The notes under the pieces: generated by a model | The model's input: only the letters and a program-made list of their open reading frames with translations | Databases searched by the model: none | What the model was told of the DNA's origin: nothing | Part shown: in pieces, positions 1 through 7,265 of the stretch | Numbering within the stretch: position 1 is the first letter of the stretch | Layout of the letters: every line of letters begins with the position of its first letter | Program-made: the position numbers and the translations under genes | DNA from: Simplicispira suum | GTDB taxonomy: Bacteria; Pseudomonadota; Gammaproteobacteria; Burkholderiales; Burkholderiaceae_C | Assembly (NCBI RefSeq): GCF_003008595.1 | Contig: NZ_CP027669.1 | Coordinates: 3,853,217 to 3,917,216 of the forward strand | Direction: 5' to 3' | Length of the DNA stretch: 64,000 nt

Positions 1-54
1 CAAACCAAGGGCCAAAGCGCCCAATTTCAAGCGCGCGCTGCGAAATTTATTCAT
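1..54 (-). CDS. 5' end of an exported protein (partial)
   Basis: The window opens inside the start of a leftward gene. Only 18 codons are present, reading MNKFRSARLKLGALALGL: a basic N-terminus running into a hydrophobic stretch, as in a signal peptide or lipoprotein signal. An AAGAAGG ribosome site lies 8 nt upstream of the ATG, which supports this start. It is divergent from the small heat-shock gene. Nothing can be said about its function. Confidence 0.55.
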   Translation of the reverse strand, partial: MNKFRSARLKLGALALGL

Positions 55-151
55 CAAAGAAACCTTCTTGAAATCGCCGTGACTGTGCGTATCTCCTTCG
101 GTATGCGGCGAACAAACCGGGAGCCGCGCAGTGTAATTGGAGTAAACCCTG

Positions 152-535
152 ATGATTTTCGCCCCCACTTTGCGCCGCGCCAGCTTCGTCCACGCGCCAC
201 ACAACCACGATGCTGCGCTGCAGCGTTTTCTACTGGCCGCCGCCCAAGGCAGCCCCGCCCGCGCACCCGTTCAGGTGCAAGACGATGAGAAAGCCACCAC
301 CCTGCAGCTCGACGTTCCGGGCCTTGCGCGCGAGCAGCTCGCTATCACCATCGAGGGCGCACAAGTGCAACTCAAGAGCATTGATGGCGCCCCGCGCCAA
401 GTGCAGCGCAGTTGGGAACTGCCCGGCGAGATTGACGCCAGCGCCAGCAGCGCGAAACTGGAAAATGGCGTACTGACTCTGGTGCTTGCCAAGCTGCAGC
501 CCGAGAGCCGGGCGACCCAGCTTGCCATCGGCTAA
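152..535 (+). CDS. Hsp20/alpha-crystallin family small heat-shock protein
   Basis: This 127-residue protein is an ATP-independent holdase-type chaperone that would bind unfolding proteins in the cytoplasm. The alpha-crystallin domain spans about residues 45-120. It shows the DVPGLAREQLAITIEG strand pair and the family signature around residue 105 (KLENGVLTLVLAK, the A-x-x-x-N-G-V-L motif). It is slightly short for the family, and the C-terminal I-x-I oligomerisation motif is not evident, so it may form small assemblies. The ATG at 152 is the only start that keeps the whole domain. A strong terminator follows the stop. I see no sigma-32 promoter that I would trust. Confidence 0.8.
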   Translation: MIFAPTLRRASFVHAPHNHDAALQRFLLAAAQGSPARAPVQVQDDEKATTLQLDVPGLAREQLAITIEGAQVQLKSIDGAPRQVQRSWELPGEIDASASSAKLENGVLTLVLAKLQPESRATQLAIG

Positions 536-552
536 GCCGTTTCAAGCGCAAT

Positions 553-580
553 AAAAAGGGTGGCCGAGGCCACCCTTTTT
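553..580 (+). terminator. Intrinsic terminator of the Hsp20 gene
   Basis: A perfect hairpin (AAAAAGGGTGGCC, a 2-nt loop, then its complement ending in CCTTTTT) starts 17 nt after the heat-shock gene stop. The A-tract and T-tract flanking the GC-rich stem make it a symmetrical Rho-independent terminator. Confidence 0.85.
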
Positions 581-584
581 ATTC

Positions 585-630
585 AACTTTGATAGCTTTT
601 AGCGCTTGTACTGATTGCGCTAGGGATGCC
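585..630. repeat. Dispersed palindromic repeat, copy 1 (degenerate)
   Basis: This is a decayed copy of the repeat found about a dozen times in the window. It keeps TTTGATAGCT, then TAGCGCTTGT and TGCGCTAG as the two palindrome arms. It sits directly after the terminator. Confidence 0.55.
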
Positions 631-784
631 CTGAACAACTCGGATTTGTGAGTGCTATACGGCTCACATTTTTCAGATGATGCAATTGCGGCCATTTTGC
701 CCGGCTCCGCGCATTGTTCTCCACCCTTTTCGGGCCGTTTGCGCCGCTTTTGCGGCCTGCCCTCTGTTTTCAGGCGTACTCATC

Positions 785-915
785 CCTGCGCCGCCAGCAA
801 TTGGTGGCGCACCATCCACAGGTTCGATAGCGCAAACAGCAGGTCAAACCGGGGTGGGGACAATCCGATAGGGACGCAGGGCTTTGAGCTCGATATGCAG
901 ATAGGAACCTCACCC
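785..915 (-). pseudogene. Transposase C-terminus remnant in a gene-free stretch
   Basis: Between the repeat and the next gene (631-1121) I see no intact gene. Read leftward, 787-860 encodes LLFALSNLWMVRHQLLA followed by a stop, which resembles the C-terminus of IS4/IS5-type transposases. The bases just upstream continue the resemblance in another frame (ELKALRPYRIV), so the remnant is frameshifted. The family is assigned from memory of the motif. A search of the translated region against ISfinder would decide it. Confidence 0.4.
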
Positions 916-1121
916 GCGAAAGCCATCAGGGCCAGCAGGACAACAAGCCTGCACAAACAGGCCGTATGTAAGGCTGCAAGCCCTTTAAATCCTCACGCCG
1001 CTAATTCTTGCTTTCCTGGAGACGTCCATGTAAGGATGTCCCTTGATGTGCTGAAGAGCAGGTAGCGGTGAGCGATTAAGGAAAAGAGCTCTACGACGCT
1101 TGCTGTTCCCTGCCAACGCCC

Positions 1122-1469
1122 CTAAACGTCGTCTCTATCCTGCAGTGCTTCGGCTTCGGCATTTGCCCATTGATCAAACTCTGCTTGCGCTTTTCTTCGC
1201 TCGCGCCAACTGCTGTATCCGAACAAACCTACCCAAAGAAGGAAACCGTAGATCCGGACGTTGTGTACGTTCGCGCCGCCACTCATCAGACCCGAAGTGG
1301 TCACCAAACCAAAGTGCAAGACACTGTCAATGCCGTATAGCACGGCCCACAAACCCAGCGAGAACGCCACCCTGGCAAAGTAATAAGGCTCGACCAGCGG
1401 AAACACCACGGCGCCCGCAAGAAAAAATCCAGCAGCAGCGGTCCAAAGCAATTTCCAGATCAGGCGCAT
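1122..1469 (-). CDS. Small membrane protein of unknown function
   Basis: A 115-residue protein with three hydrophobic segments (about residues 5-26, 29-48 and 72-88) and a charged C-terminal tail rich in Glu, Arg and Ala. It should sit in the inner membrane. I do not recognise a family. The ORF has a normal length between stops and a hydrophobic pattern that a shadow frame would be unlikely to give. It stands alone, with gene remnants on one side and prpF on the other. The 223 bases between it and prpF hold nothing I recognise. Confidence 0.55.
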   Translation of the reverse strand: MRLIWKLLWTAAAGFFLAGAVVFPLVEPYYFARVAFSLGLWAVLYGIDSVLHFGLVTTSGLMSGGANVHNVRIYGFLLWVGLFGYSSWRERRKAQAEFDQWANAEAEALQDRDDV

Positions 1470-1692
1470 AGGGGTGGCGTCGAAAAATGCAGTGTGCCCA
1501 GGAAGCTAAAGAATCACGCGAAGCATGTCGCCACTTGCGCCCTGCGGCGCGGGAGCGTGCAGTCCAGCGGGTGTGCATGGTTCAGGCGTCGGGTGCCCGC
1601 CAAGATGCGCAAGTCTGCCGGCGGACAAGCGTCTGCGACCAGCGTTGGCGAGGGGCTTGAGTTGTTTGCGGGCCGACATCTTGAGATTCCAA

Positions 1693-2898
1693 TCAAAAAT
1701 TGTCCACGGGCACACGAACTTGGCCCTCCATCAACACCCGCGCGCTGCGGCTCATTGCGACTTTGGTGACTTGCCATTGCCCATCGACCAGCGCTGCTTG
1801 CGCACCCACCCGCAACGTGCCCGACGGGTGGCCAAAGCGCACGGACGGGCGCGCAAACCCATCTCCACACTCACCGCCAGCCGCCAGGTTCACCAGCGTG
1901 CCCGGAATCGCAGCCGCCACCCCAACGGCCACAGCCGCAGTACCCATCATGGCGTGGTGCAGTTGGCCCATGGAGAGCGCCCGCACCAGCAGGTCGATGT
2001 CGCCGGCCTTGATGCGTTTGCCGCTGGACGCGGTGTAGTCGGCGGGCGGGGCGACAAAGGCGAGTTTGGGCGTGTGCGGGCGTGTGGCGGCATCGCCCAA
2101 GTGTTGGATCAGCCCCATTTGCAGGGCGCCCTGGGCGCGGATGGCTTCGAGCCGGGCGAGGGCCGTTGCGTCGCCATTGATGGCGGCTTGCAGCTCGGTG
2201 CCGGTGTAGCCCAGGTCGTGGGCGTTCAGAAAAACGGTCGGGATGCCAGCGTTGATCAGCGTGGCAGCCAAGCGGCCTGTGCCAGGCACGTCGAGTTCGT
2301 CCACCAACCGCGCCGTCGGAAACATCGCCCCGCCGCCCTCGCCCGCATCCGCCGGGTCGACAAATTCCAGCGCCACTTCGGCCGCAGGAAAGGTCACGCC
2401 ATCCAGAGCAAAGTCGCCCGTCTCTTGCACCTGGCCATCGCTGATGGGCACGTGGGCGACGATGGATTTTCCGATGTTCGCCTGCCAGATGCGAATGGTG
2501 GCCACGCCGCTCTGCGCAATGCGTGCGGTGTCGATCAGCCCCATATGGATGGCGCAGGGGCCAACGGCGGCGGAGAGATTGCCGCAGTTGCCGCTCCAGT
2601 CGACCACGGATTGGTCGATGGCGACCTGGCCAAACAGGTAGTCGACGTCGTGGCCGGTGCGGGTGCTTTGGCTCAGGATGACCGCCTTGCTGGTGCTCGA
2701 CGACCCATTGCCCAGACCGTCGATTTGCTTGCCATACGGGTCGGGGCTGCCGAGCACGCGCAGCAGCAAGGCATCGCGTGCCGGACCGGGCTGCCGGGCG
2801 GACTCGGGCAGGTCCTGCAGGCGAAAGAACACGCCTTTGCTGGTGCCGCCGCGCATATAGATAGCGGGGATTTTGATTTGCGGGGCGAAGCGGGGCAT
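1693..2898 (-). CDS. prpF: PrpF-family isomerase (2-methylaconitate isomerase-like)
   Basis: PrpF proteins catalyse double-bond or cis-trans isomerisation of aconitate-like acids, classically trans-to-cis 2-methylaconitate in the AcnD branch of the methylcitrate cycle. This 401-residue protein has the diaminopimelate-epimerase-like fold signatures IYMRGGTSKGVFF near the N-terminus, the lysine segment GNGSSSTSKAVIL and the cysteine segment WSGNCGNLSAAVGP. I chose the ATG at 2898 because family members start a few residues before the IKIPAIYMRGG motif; a GTG at 2946 would add 16 unconserved residues. It stands apart from prpC and acnD, so another substrate is possible. 4-Oxalomesaconate tautomerase belongs to the same family. 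Confidence 0.8.
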   Translation of the reverse strand: MPRFAPQIKIPAIYMRGGTSKGVFFRLQDLPESARQPGPARDALLLRVLGSPDPYGKQIDGLGNGSSSTSKAVILSQSTRTGHDVDYLFGQVAIDQSVVDWSGNCGNLSAAVGPCAIHMGLIDTARIAQSGVATIRIWQANIGKSIVAHVPISDGQVQETGDFALDGVTFPAAEVALEFVDPADAGEGGGAMFPTARLVDELDVPGTGRLAATLINAGIPTVFLNAHDLGYTGTELQAAINGDATALARLEAIRAQGALQMGLIQHLGDAATRPHTPKLAFVAPPADYTASSGKRIKAGDIDLLVRALSMGQLHHAMMGTAAVAVGVAAAIPGTLVNLAAGGECGDGFARPSVRFGHPSGTLRVGAQAALVDGQWQVTKVAMSRSARVLMEGQVRVPVDNF

Positions 2899-2998
2899 GG
2901 GATGTGCGAGTGGTTTCAAGGTATCCAATGGGATAGCGTTTCGCACTTATACAGCCTGCGCTGGAGTTTGATTTGCGGGTCGAAGCAGGCCGGTTGCT

Positions 2999-3054
2999 TA
3001 GGGCCTGCTAACACGATGCAAGGGGATCGCGTTGCATAGTGTTATCAGGCCCTA
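2999..3054. repeat. 56-bp near-perfect palindrome
   Basis: The arms TAGGGCCTG-n-TAACAC-n-ATGCAA and their complement are separated by about ten bases, giving a 23-bp stem with two mismatches. The stop codon of the hydrolase gene lies in one arm. There is no T-tract, so it is not a standard terminator. It could be a mobile palindromic element or an RNA-stabilising hairpin. Confidence 0.7.
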
Positions 3055-3913
3055 GCCAGCCATTGCGCGCGCCCCCAGCCACTGCGATACATGGGACCAA
3101 AGCGCTGCGTTGTGGGTCTTGAAGAAGCCGAAGTGGCCGATGCAGCCGCGGAAGCCGCCCGCTGCGGGGATCTCACGGTGCTCGATGCGAGCCCCTGTGA
3201 ACTGGCGCAACAGAGAGCGCACAGCACCGGGCGGCGCGAAGCCGTGGTCATCGGACATCGAGAGGGCAAGCAAGGGCCCGGCGTAGGCCGCGTAGCCGCG
3301 GGTGTCGAGCGCCGGGTCACTGAACAAGTAGCCGCGGGTCAGGCTCCAGCGCCGCCAATCCTGTGCAACGCCCCGCGGCAAGGCATGCCCTACGGCCAGC
3401 CCATGCCGGCAGGTGGCCCCAAAGCGCCAGCACCAGGGGCATCGCCAGCCACCACGCGCCCAGCAAACGCGGCCACTGCGCCACCGGGTAATCGCGCCAA
3501 TCGCAGCCGCCCGAGGCGATGAGGACCAAGGCGTCGGCGCTGGCAGTGAGCGGTGCCAGTCCTGCCAGATGGCCTCCCGAACTGTGGCCCACAATAAACA
3601 AGCGCCGCGCCGGGTGTTCAGCGCGCACGTAGCGCAGCACGGCTTGCTGGTCGCGTTGGCCCCAGTCGCGCATTGTGGCCGGATCGTCGGTGGCGGGCTG
3701 CCTTGCCGAGTCACCGATGCCACGCGCATCCCACAGCAGCACGTCAAAGCCTTGATCGCCCAAATGCTGCGCGAAGGCGCCGTAGTAACGTCGCGGGACG
3801 CCCGTTGCGGAGTGCATCACGACCGCAGCCAACGCAGGCCTGGCCCCAGAAGCGCGCACCCAGTTTGCCGCCAACGGGCGGCCATCTTCACTCGCAATGT
3901 CGAATTTTTCCAT
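3052..3913 (-). pseudogene. Alpha/beta hydrolase, frameshifted
   Basis: The 5' part encodes an alpha/beta hydrolase fold: the oxyanion region AAVVMHSATGVPRRYY and the nucleophile elbow FIVGHSSGGHLAG (serine in GHSSG). The frame ends at about 3317 in sequence unlike the family. The C-terminal half, with the catalytic-acid region LSMSDDHGFAPPGAV and the histidine loop IGHFGFFK, continues one frame over from about 3400. A single extra base (or two missing) near 3395-3410 would explain this. The ATG at 3913 has a GGAG ribosome site. It is divergent from a MerR regulator and lies behind a MerR-type promoter, so it is probably that regulator's target. Either it is a recent pseudogene or the sequence has an error. 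Confidence 0.75.
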
Positions 3914-3945
3914 GCTCTCCAAGCCCCGTTGAACCAAGATTAAGC

Positions 3946-3977
3946 ATGGTACGGTGTGAAGTTCACTCCATAGTCAA
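3946..3977 (-). promoter_or_regulatory. MerR-type promoter/operator of the hydrolase gene
   Basis: Read leftward there is a -35 element TTGACT and a -10 element TACCAT separated by 20 bp, the over-long spacer typical of MerR-controlled promoters. The spacer holds a near-perfect dyad (GG-n-GTGAA-C-TTCAC-n-CC at 3953-3969), which should be the operator. It lies between the divergent regulator and hydrolase genes. Confidence 0.7.
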
Positions 3978-3983
3978 GAGAAA

Positions 3984-4331
3984 ATGCAGATCAAGTTTCT
4001 CGAAGCGCGCAGCGGCCTGCCGCGCGACACTTTGCGGTTCTATGAACGCAGTGGACTCATCACGCCGCCGCGAAGACTTGCCAACGGCTACCGCGATTAC
4101 GATGAGCACACACTGGCCGAGCTCAAGTTCATCGCTGCCGCGCGTGAAGTGGGCTTCACCCTGGCCGAAATCAAGACGGCGATCCCGCAGTTGAAGGCCC
4201 CGCCCGAACAATGCCGCGCTTTGCTCGATGGCCTCAAGGAGCGGCGGCAAGCCGTCGTTGCGCAGCTGGCCCAGCATCGCAAACAATTGCGGCGCCTGGA
4301 TCAGCTCATCCAGCGCTTCGGCGGCGCGTAA
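3984..4331 (+). CDS. MerR-family transcriptional regulator
   Basis: A 115-residue regulator. The winged helix-turn-helix covers residues 1-70, with the family signature SGLPRDTLRFYERSGLI and the wing segment NGYRDYDEHTLAELKFI. A dimerisation helix runs over about residues 80-110. MerR proteins bind between spaced promoter elements and untwist them when an inducer binds. Only one cysteine is present, so a metal sensor of the MerR/ZntR kind is unlikely and a small organic inducer or redox signal is more plausible. It is divergent from the alpha/beta hydrolase gene, whose promoter carries a dyad in a 20-bp spacer. Confidence 0.85.
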   Translation: MQIKFLEARSGLPRDTLRFYERSGLITPPRRLANGYRDYDEHTLAELKFIAAAREVGFTLAEIKTAIPQLKAPPEQCRALLDGLKERRQAVVAQLAQHRKQLRRLDQLIQRFGGA

Positions 4332-4371
4332 GGCAAGCGGGCACGGGAGCGGGTGAAGGCTTTCAGTTCAT

Positions 4372-4430
4372 CGAATTTGATAGCTACTTGCGCTTATGCC
4401 ATAAGCGCAAGAGGCCATTTTGGCTTGGTT
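4372..4430. repeat. Dispersed palindromic repeat, copy 2
   Basis: The core CTTGCGCTTAT, three bases, ATAAGCGCAAG (4387-4411) is a perfect hairpin. It is flanked by the conserved TTTGATAGCT on the left and GAGGCCATTTTGGCTTG on the right. It follows the merR gene and may act as its terminator. Confidence 0.75.
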
Positions 4431-4556
4431 TTTGGCATAGGCCAGTACGCCCTGGCGGCCTTGCCGATGCCGCGCCCCATCGTCCGGCCTGCGCTGCAGG
4501 GTGACCGAGCTGCGCGGCCTGCGCCGCCCACGCGCTCGAACGCGTGATCGCTTTGG

Positions 4557-4964
4557 TCACTCCATCATTTCCCGAATCGAGCCGCACACCGAGAGCAATT
4601 GCGGCGCGTCCATGCGGCCGATGATGTTGCGCGTAACCGAGCCGATCACCTGCTGCGCCCCCATGAGCCCCACGGTTGCCGACTGCTCCACCAGGAATCC
4701 CGCCTTGGCCTTTTTGAGCGGAGCCAGAAAGTAACCGTCGAAACCGCTTTTCATCAACACGATCACCACGTCGGCCAGAGCGCCCCGATGGGCGGTGGCG
4801 TCGGGCGCGTTCTCTATCAATTCAAGAACCGAGAGCGTCTTTTTGCGCAGTTCCGCAGAATGGAAGAAACGCAAAAACGGCTTGGTTGGCGCAGCGCGGT
4901 GGGACGCTGGTTTGGCGGCGGCCTTGACTGGAGGGGTCGCCTTGGGTTTTGGCGAGGCGGCCAC
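4557..4964 (-). CDS. Conserved-looking protein of unknown function
   Basis: A 135-residue protein with a Lys/Ala/Pro-rich N-terminal 35 residues, like a flexible or histone-tail-like linker. It is followed by a compact region (HSAELRKKTLSVLELIENAP, then GFLVEQSATVGLMGAQQVIG). I do not recognise the family. The start is taken as the GTG at 4964, which has an AAGAAGG ribosome site. That site lies within the end of the upstream small membrane-protein gene, so the two are probably translated together. Confidence 0.55.
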   Translation of the reverse strand: MAASPKPKATPPVKAAAKPASHRAAPTKPFLRFFHSAELRKKTLSVLELIENAPDATAHRGALADVVIVLMKSGFDGYFLAPLKKAKAGFLVEQSATVGLMGAQQVIGSVTRNIIGRMDAPQLLSVCGSIREMME

Positions 4965-4966
4965 GT

Positions 4967-5188
4967 TCAGCCCTTCTTGCTGCCCATGACCAGCAAGAGC
5001 CCACCCACCACGATGGCCCCGATGCCAGCCCACATCGGTATGTTGACGGTCTTTTTCTCCTTGGCCGAGATCTCCAGCGTGCCAATCTTGACCACCGTGC
5101 TGTCCTTCGTATAGCTGAAGCCCCCGTAGGCGAGCCCGAGGATGCCGGCGATGATCAGGCCGATGGCGACGAATTTGATTGAGTTCAT
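4967..5188 (-). CDS. Small two-helix membrane protein
   Basis: A 73-residue protein with two transmembrane segments (about residues 5-24 and 49-68) and a short polar loop between them containing KIGTLEISAKEKK. It ends in basic residues (GSKKG). The ATG at 5188 begins the hydrophobic segment directly; a longer reading frame to 5287 adds 33 residues of non-membrane sequence and is less likely. Small proteins of this shape are common inner-membrane proteins without known roles. It heads a two-gene unit with the unknown protein at 4557-4964. Confidence 0.6.
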   Translation of the reverse strand: MNSIKFVAIGLIIAGILGLAYGGFSYTKDSTVVKIGTLEISAKEKKTVNIPMWAGIGAIVVGGLLLVMGSKKG

Positions 5189-5298
5189 GAGGTTGGACTC
5201 CTGCGTTTGGCATCCAATCTTCCGCGTCGGCGACGCGAAAGTGGCTGCTTTGCGCGCATTGAAGCACGAACGCCGTGGGCTGTGCACCGGCCAGTCTC

Positions 5299-5312
5299 CT
5301 GATACGCATCAA
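5299..5312 (+). promoter_or_regulatory. FNR/ANR-like box
   Basis: The sequence CTGATACGCATCAA matches the FNR consensus TTGAT-n4-ATCAA at nine of ten defined bases. It lies 118 bp before the oxidoreductase operon start. A TACTCA at 5332-5337 could serve as a -10 element at the class II distance. This would fit low-oxygen induction of an oxygen-sensitive ferredoxin enzyme. Confidence 0.4.
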
Positions 5313-5429
5313 GTTCTGGGGACAAAGAGCGTACTCAAGGGATTTACCCGAGAGCCAGCCCCAATGCGACAACCCTAGACTGTGGCGTCCTGCGCCGCCG
5401 TGGCCGCAGGCAGAGGACTGGAGTTAGCC

Positions 5430-7265
5430 TTGCAGCCTACCGACACCGCCCATCCGGACTACTTCCACAAGGTCGTCGATTGCCAGTGGGCCTGCCCTGC
5501 CCACACCCCGGTGCCCGAATACATCCGACTGATTGGGCAAGGCCGTTACGACGATGCCTACACGATCAACTGGGTGTCGAACGTGTTTCCCGGCATTCTC
5601 GGGCGCACCTGCGACCGGCCCTGCGAGCCCGCCTGTCGGCGCGGCCGGGTGGAGGAAGGCAACGGCGCGCAGCCCGAGCCGGTGGCCATCTGCCGCTTGA
5701 AGCGCGTGGCGGCCGACCACAAGAGCGACGCAATCAAGGAGCGCATGCCCGCCATCGCAGAGCGCAACGGCAAGCGCGTGGCCTGCGTCGGGGCCGGCCC
5801 CGCATCCTTGACGGTGGCGCGCGACCTGGCGCCGCTGGGCTACGAGGTGACGGTGTTCGACGCCGAGGCCAAGGCGGGCGGCTTCATCCGCAGCCAGATT
5901 CCGCGTTTCCGCCTGCCCGAATCGGTGATCGACGAAGAAACGGGCTACATCCTCGACATGGGCGTGCAGTTTCGCAGCCAGGAGCGCGTGGACTCCATGC
6001 GCGCGCTGCTGGAGCAAGGCTACGACGCGGTGTTCGTGGGCAGCGGCGCGCCGCGCGGGCGCGATCTAAAGATTCCTGGCCGGCGCGAGATCGAGGGCAA
6101 CATCCATATCGGCATCGACTGGCTGGCTTCGGTGTCGTTCGGGCACATCACCAGCATCGCGCCGCGCGTCATCGTGCTGGGTGGCGGCAACACCGCCATG
6201 GACTGCTGCCGCTCGGCGCGGCGCCTGGGCGGCACCGACGTCAAGGTCATCGTGCGCAGCGGTTTTGACGAAATGAAGGCTTCGCCCTGGGAAAAAGAGG
6301 ATGCGCTGCACGAGGGCATTCCGATTTTGAACTTCCACGTGCCCAAGACTTTTGAGCACGACAACGGCCAGCTCACTGCCATGACCTTCGAGATCGTGCA
6401 GGCCGAGTACGACGCGCAAGGGCGCCGCAGCCTGGTGCCCACGGGTGAGCCCGACGTGCGCGTGCCCTGCGACGTGGTGCTGATCGCCGTGGGCCAGGAA
6501 AATGCGTTTCCGTGGATCGAGGACGATCTGGGCATCGCCTTTGATCGCTGGGGCCTGCCAGAACTCACGCCGGACACCTTTCAATCCACGCTGCCGCAGG
6601 TGTTCTTCGGCGGGGATGCGGCCTACGGCCCGAAAAACATCATTACCGCCGTGGCGCAGGGGCACGAGGCCGCCGTCTCCATCGACCGCTTTCTGCACGG
6701 CGAAGACGTGCGCCAGCGGCCGGCGCCGCGCACCAACCTGGTGTCCACCAAGATGGGCATCCACGAGTGGAGCTTCGACAACGAAGTGTCGAACGACCTT
6801 CGCTTCAAGGTGCCATGGGCCAAGGCCGAGGTGGCACTGGCCAGCATTCGGGTGGAAGTGGAGTTGGGGTTCGACGCCGCCACCGCCTTCAAGGAAGCCA
6901 GCCGCTGCCTGAACTGCGACGTGCAGACGGTGTTCAACCGCTCCACCTGCATCGAATGCGATGCCTGTGTGGATATCTGCCCCATGGACTGCATCACCTT
7001 CACCTTCCATGGCGAAGAGGACGATCTGCGCAGCCGGCTGCAGGCACCCGCAGAGAATCTGACGCAAGCGCTGATGGTCTCTGCGCCGCTCAAAACCGAG
7101 CGCGTCATGGTCAAGGACGAAGACGTCTGCCTGCACTGCGGCCTGTGCGCCGAACGCTGCCCCACCGGTGCCTGGGACATGAAGAAGTTCCGCCTGGACA
7201 CCACCCAGGCCGGCCCCGGCTGCCGCGATGCCCAGATCACCCGACACATGCCGGAGGCCGCATGA
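5430..7265 (+). CDS. FAD-dependent NAD(P)H oxidoreductase with fused ferredoxin domains
   Basis: This 611-residue protein is a GltD-like electron-transfer flavoprotein. An N-terminal helical domain has cysteine clusters (CQWACPAH; CDRPCEPAC) that bind [4Fe-4S]. Next come an FAD site (VGAGPASLTVARDLAPLG) and an NAD(P) site (VIVLGGGNTAMDCC). The C-terminus carries two [4Fe-4S] ferredoxin motifs (CIECDACVDICP and CLHCGLCAERCP). It probably shuttles electrons between NAD(P)H and the oxidoreductase encoded next. I chose a TTG start at 5430 because GGAG lies 6 nt upstream and family members begin close to the DYFHKVVDCQWACPAH motif. A GTG at 5382 lacks a ribosome site. It overlaps the next gene by ATGA. 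Confidence 0.85.
   Translation: MQPTDTAHPDYFHKVVDCQWACPAHTPVPEYIRLIGQGRYDDAYTINWVSNVFPGILGRTCDRPCEPACRRGRVEEGNGAQPEPVAICRLKRVAADHKSDAIKERMPAIAERNGKRVACVGAGPASLTVARDLAPLGYEVTVFDAEAKAGGFIRSQIPRFRLPESVIDEETGYILDMGVQFRSQERVDSMRALLEQGYDAVFVGSGAPRGRDLKIPGRREIEGNIHIGIDWLASVSFGHITSIAPRVIVLGGGNTAMDCCRSARRLGGTDVKVIVRSGFDEMKASPWEKEDALHEGIPILNFHVPKTFEHDNGQLTAMTFEIVQAEYDAQGRRSLVPTGEPDVRVPCDVVLIAVGQENAFPWIEDDLGIAFDRWGLPELTPDTFQSTLPQVFFGGDAAYGPKNIITAVAQGHEAAVSIDRFLHGEDVRQRPAPRTNLVSTKMGIHEWSFDNEVSNDLRFKVPWAKAEVALASIRVEVELGFDAATAFKEASRCLNCDVQTVFNRSTCIECDACVDICPMDCITFTFHGEEDDLRSRLQAPAENLTQALMVSAPLKTERVMVKDEDVCLHCGLCAERCPTGAWDMKKFRLDTTQAGPGCRDAQITRHMPEAA

Noticed and set aside
652..1065. A 137-codon rightward frame
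   Set aside because: No homology that I can recall, no ribosome site, and it overlaps a transposase remnant on the other strand.
1525..3039. A 504-codon rightward frame opposite prpF
   Set aside because: Shadow of prpF; low-complexity Arg/Gly/His composition.
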